From NCBI GenBank assembly GCA_014925825.1, contig JACGCK010000004.1:806001-870000 (forward strand): a stretch of 64,000 bases of DNA, read 5' to 3'. The stretch is from Pholiota molesta (lineage: Eukaryota; Basidiomycota; Agaricomycetes; Agaricales; Strophariaceae). The position numbers and the translations under genes were made by a program. Below, piece by piece: positions 61,801 through 64,000 of the stretch (the first letter of the stretch is position 1; every line of letters starts with the position of its first letter). The notes beneath the pieces are model-generated. The model searched no databases, had not been told where the DNA came from, and saw only the letters and a program-made list of their open reading frames with translations.

Positions 61801-62569
61801 ACGATCGCATAATACGGAGTCGGCGCTATGAAACGGAAACGTGGATCAAAATAGGACACAAATCAAGCAATGTCAAAACATTTACCTCGGACACCAGTCA
61901 TGGCATGTATCACACAGGCGTATGGTATCAGTCAAGTCTGGAATGACTTCCTTCTCTGCACAACGAATTCGTAGCGCGAGGTTAGGACGTCCCTAATGTG
62001 GTCTGGGACTACATTACAATAATAGTATTTGTTAGGTAATTTAACACAATGCGGGAAAATTCGAGGCTTACGGTTTCGGACATCATGCGACGGAATAACC
62101 TCAAACTCTTTCTTGATATATGGATCAAACAGACGATTGAAATAAAACCTGTCTGGACGTTTCTTCCAGCCAGATAAATCGGAAATTTTGTCTCTATGAA
62201 CCACGTGGCACTTGGCGCGTAGTTGATTGATGTCGCACACTCCGAATATATGGCAGCAAGCAGGAGACGTGGGTCCGCCACTGGACGGTCGCTCACATCG
62301 CTGGGCCGATAATACCATGCAAGACGTACTCGAGTGTAGTGATATTTCTTGCTTTCTTCACCTTTAGGGGCATCCTCTGGAGGCAAGAATTCCATTATTC
62401 GTGCAACGGAATAAGGTGTACCGTCTCGAGAGTCCCAACTAGGCGAACAATAAACATGGTCTTTTAAAAATCGGCGAGTTAGCTGCGTGGAAATTATACG
62501 ACACGAGAACATAGTTATACCATTTACTTTGACAAGGTCGCCATTTTTGAGATATACAGGGTTTGACAT
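58885..62569 (-). CDS. SNT2: Snt2-like BAH/PHD/SANT chromatin regulator
   Basis: Order from the ATG at 62569: a BAH domain (VYLKNGDLVKVNGITMFSCR, TRVRLAWYYRPSDVSDRPVA, KCHVVHRDKISDLSGW); a PHD finger (LCDTCHDWCP, VLCDRCKKYFHMRCVQPPL, GYGWTCAPC); an AT-hook-like GRGRPRKDKS; a probable ELM2 stretch; a SANT domain (AFEDAIHQHGAELRAVRDEV, IYEVVRFYGHWKK); a GATA-like zinc finger (CGACRTRESKTWWKAP, ILCDTCGTNWRKY); an extended PHD pair (CLGCLKTGPPGKVLKCKQCG, WAHILCAVFTPELTF, KCCLCGEQEGAVIRC); and a C-terminal CFRCHSQFSPAFYP with CHKC, ending SMGMMVS. Snt2 with Ecm5 and Rpd3 regulates stress and nutrient genes in yeast. Three single-base gaps break the frame: about 62242 (YSEVCDINQL), 61955 (FVVAEKEV) and 60340 (DLNVRPLREE). 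A fourth break may lie in the C5 run near 61668. Confidence 0.88.
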
Positions 62570-63621
62570 GTTTGAATTCTGATCCTCGCTGAGATTGAAA
62601 AGTGGGATAGAGGGAAGAAAAATATGAAAGAAGGGGGTAGTGAGGGGAGCTTGTAGGGTAAGGAAAAATATACAATGCGAATAATTGATGCAGGACAGGA
62701 GGAATAAAGGCGGCGATGAAAGAAAGATTTGGAAAGTTAGAAGGTGGAGGAGGGGAGACAAGAGATATTCGCACTCCGACTCGTCCCATCAATTGAACAT
62801 CGTCTCCTCTGGGGACAAACTTCGCCCACTGCACCGCCGCGAATAGCTATTAGTCTGGTCAAACTAGCGTGCTAGTCATCCGAAAATGCTTATGCATGTT
62901 CTGCAAGTACCTGCATTATTTCACAAGTTCTGACTCATACCTGGCCACTTATAGTACCTAGGAATTGACGATGCCGAAGGTCATCGCTGTCGTCGCTTTA
63001 TAGCACAACCATGACAATCACTGCTGCGCTCATCTTAGTCCGGTGGGTCCTGGAATATGTTCTCTAATAATAACCAGCGGCTGTCGCCTCTTATCACATA
63101 ACATCGATGGCATTTAAATCTTTTTGTGCGGTGCGAAGAAAGATGGGCGTGGCCGCGTGAAGTGGCCATGAAGCTTTCATACTTTCCGGGCTGGAAAATG
63201 AGACAAAACATATTTGAACTGGCCTTCGGCTTCCCACCTGGTTTCTTCTCAGGTAATATACGATTACAATGTTGGTGGACCATTTCGGGATCACCGACAC
63301 GGTGACGGTGAGTCGGAGAGCATTTCCATGGAACCCATGGACCGATAATGACGCAACAATATATCAAGTGCAGCTGCGCATAGATTCCTGAATAGCTATT
63401 GGTTGCTTCGTGATGAGTGGCAAAGTGAAATAGGATTTGCGAGAGCCTCGCCTCGGAGGATGGGGGCCGGGGGACCTGGAATAGGCCCTTGATGGGGTTT
63501 GTCATCACGGAGTTGCCGGATTTGGGAACGGAAGACATGCCGAGGAATCGCCCAGGAACATTCACAAGAGCAGAGGTGGTCTCGCCACCAGACCCCCATC
63601 TGCCTCACTGGCATAGGTGAT
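62570..63621. promoter_or_regulatory. Divergent intergenic region, SNT2 / right-edge gene
   Basis: About 1.05 kb should hold the SNT2 promoter and 5' UTR, and perhaps the first exon of the gene at the right edge. A plus-strand frame from about 63493 (MGFVITELPDLGTEDMPR) shares the Pro-rich style of that gene but is out of frame with it. A 176-codon minus-strand frame here (63035-63565) has no recognisable content. Confidence 0.4.
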
Positions 63622-64000
63622 ATGCCCCAGTGGCCAAATCCCTTCCTGCCGACCTCCACCTCGCCTCCATGGAATAGCCTTACCCCTTCGTTTACGCCCT
63701 CTCTGATTGAGGAGAAAGATCACCGCTCAAGTGCTCCTGCGCTGCACACCCCGATGTCTTCTACTGCATTTGACCCTTCTCTGCCTCCTCCGGCTGTCTA
63801 CAGCAGCGCTGCTTCATCTCACCGCCGAAATCGCAAACGTACTCGTTTTGCCTCTCTTTCTGTATACTGGGCACACTTCAAGAAAAGAATAGGAACGGGG
63901 ACTGCGCCTTCCAGCAGTTCGATTCAAGGCGAGAGCTCAGAAAACAACTTTTCCCAGAAGCTAGAGACGACGCAGACATCGGACGTCGTCGATGAAGTCG
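63622..64000 (+). CDS. Unidentified Ser/Pro-rich protein, N-terminal part (cut by right edge)
   Basis: The frame is open for 126 codons from MPQWPNPFLPTSTSPPWNSL to the end of the window. The text is disordered and Ser/Pro-rich with one basic patch (SSHRRNRKRTRFASLSVYWA). I do not recognise it. The true start may lie further left: the Pro-rich frame at 63493 ends in a stop at 63616 and could be joined by an intron or a sequence error. The composition is more protein-like than the overlapping frames. Confidence 0.4.
   Translation, partial: MPQWPNPFLPTSTSPPWNSLTPSFTPSLIEEKDHRSSAPALHTPMSSTAFDPSLPPPAVYSSAASSHRRNRKRTRFASLSVYWAHFKKRIGTGTAPSSSSIQGESSENNFSQKLETTQTSDVVDEV

Noticed and set aside
63035..63565. 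176-codon minus-strand frame
   Set aside because: There are no recognisable motifs, and it overlaps the likely first part of the plus-strand gene.

Overview
The window looks like nuclear DNA of a basidiomycete fungus, most likely an Agaricomycete mushroom. Genes are dense and lie on both strands. Almost every one is split by short introns of about 50-70 bp with GT..AG ends, and the gene set is typical fungal housekeeping: acetyl-CoA carboxylase, ribosomal proteins, Paf1, Arp2/3, a Doa4-type ubiquitin protease and an Snt2-type chromatin regulator. There is no bacterial or viral gene cluster. CDS coordinates run from start to stop codon and include introns.

Layout, left to right. 0-9 kb: the 5' part of a UFD4/TRIP12-type HECT ligase gene (runs off the left edge), a class-III aminotransferase with a GC-AG intron, and a Pso2/SNM1 crosslink-repair nuclease. 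9-15 kb: ribosomal protein eS4, a Sly41-like transporter, an Sfh5-like Sec14 protein, and ribosomal protein eL43 (short exons, easily missed). 15.5-30 kb: Paf1, the splicing factor TFIP11, acetyl-CoA carboxylase and ARPC2. 30-38 kb: a single-pass membrane protein with two repeated ectodomains, an FMP52-like reductase, and a basidiomycete-type coiled-coil protein of unknown function. 38.8-44.7 kb: a ubiquitin-like/WLM metalloprotease, a small DNA polymerase delta subunit, and a phenol-2-monooxygenase-like flavoprotein. 44.9-53.2 kb: an ADIP/Msd1-like coiled-coil protein, a 604-bp transposable element, and a large WG-repeat protein. 54.5-64 kb: a rhodanese-containing ubiquitin protease, an Snt2-like BAH/PHD/SANT protein, and the start of an unidentified gene cut by the right edge.

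The most notable observations are these. (1) A 604-bp non-autonomous DNA transposon at 47802-48405 has 42-bp terminal inverted repeats and a perfect 9-bp target duplication. It sits 56 bp upstream of the ADIP-like start codon and carries two copies of a TTAGGG-rich block, each ending in a GC hairpin. (2) The protein at 48741-53232 carries roughly fifteen to twenty WG dipeptides in a disordered acidic/Pro-Ser context, which is the signature of an Argonaute-hook protein. (3) About twenty single-base shortenings of short base runs break the frames of otherwise conserved, probably essential genes (eS4, ACC1, Paf1, TFIP11, Snt2-like and others). All run in the same direction, so I read them as consensus errors in the assembly and not as pseudogenes.

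The genes do not form a pathway cluster. Several encode nuclear functions: three touch DNA repair or replication (SNM1, POLD4, UBL-WLM protease), three ubiquitin (UFD4, UBP, UBL-WLM), and three transcription, splicing or chromatin (Paf1, TFIP11, Snt2). This is ordinary for a gene-dense fungal chromosome arm.
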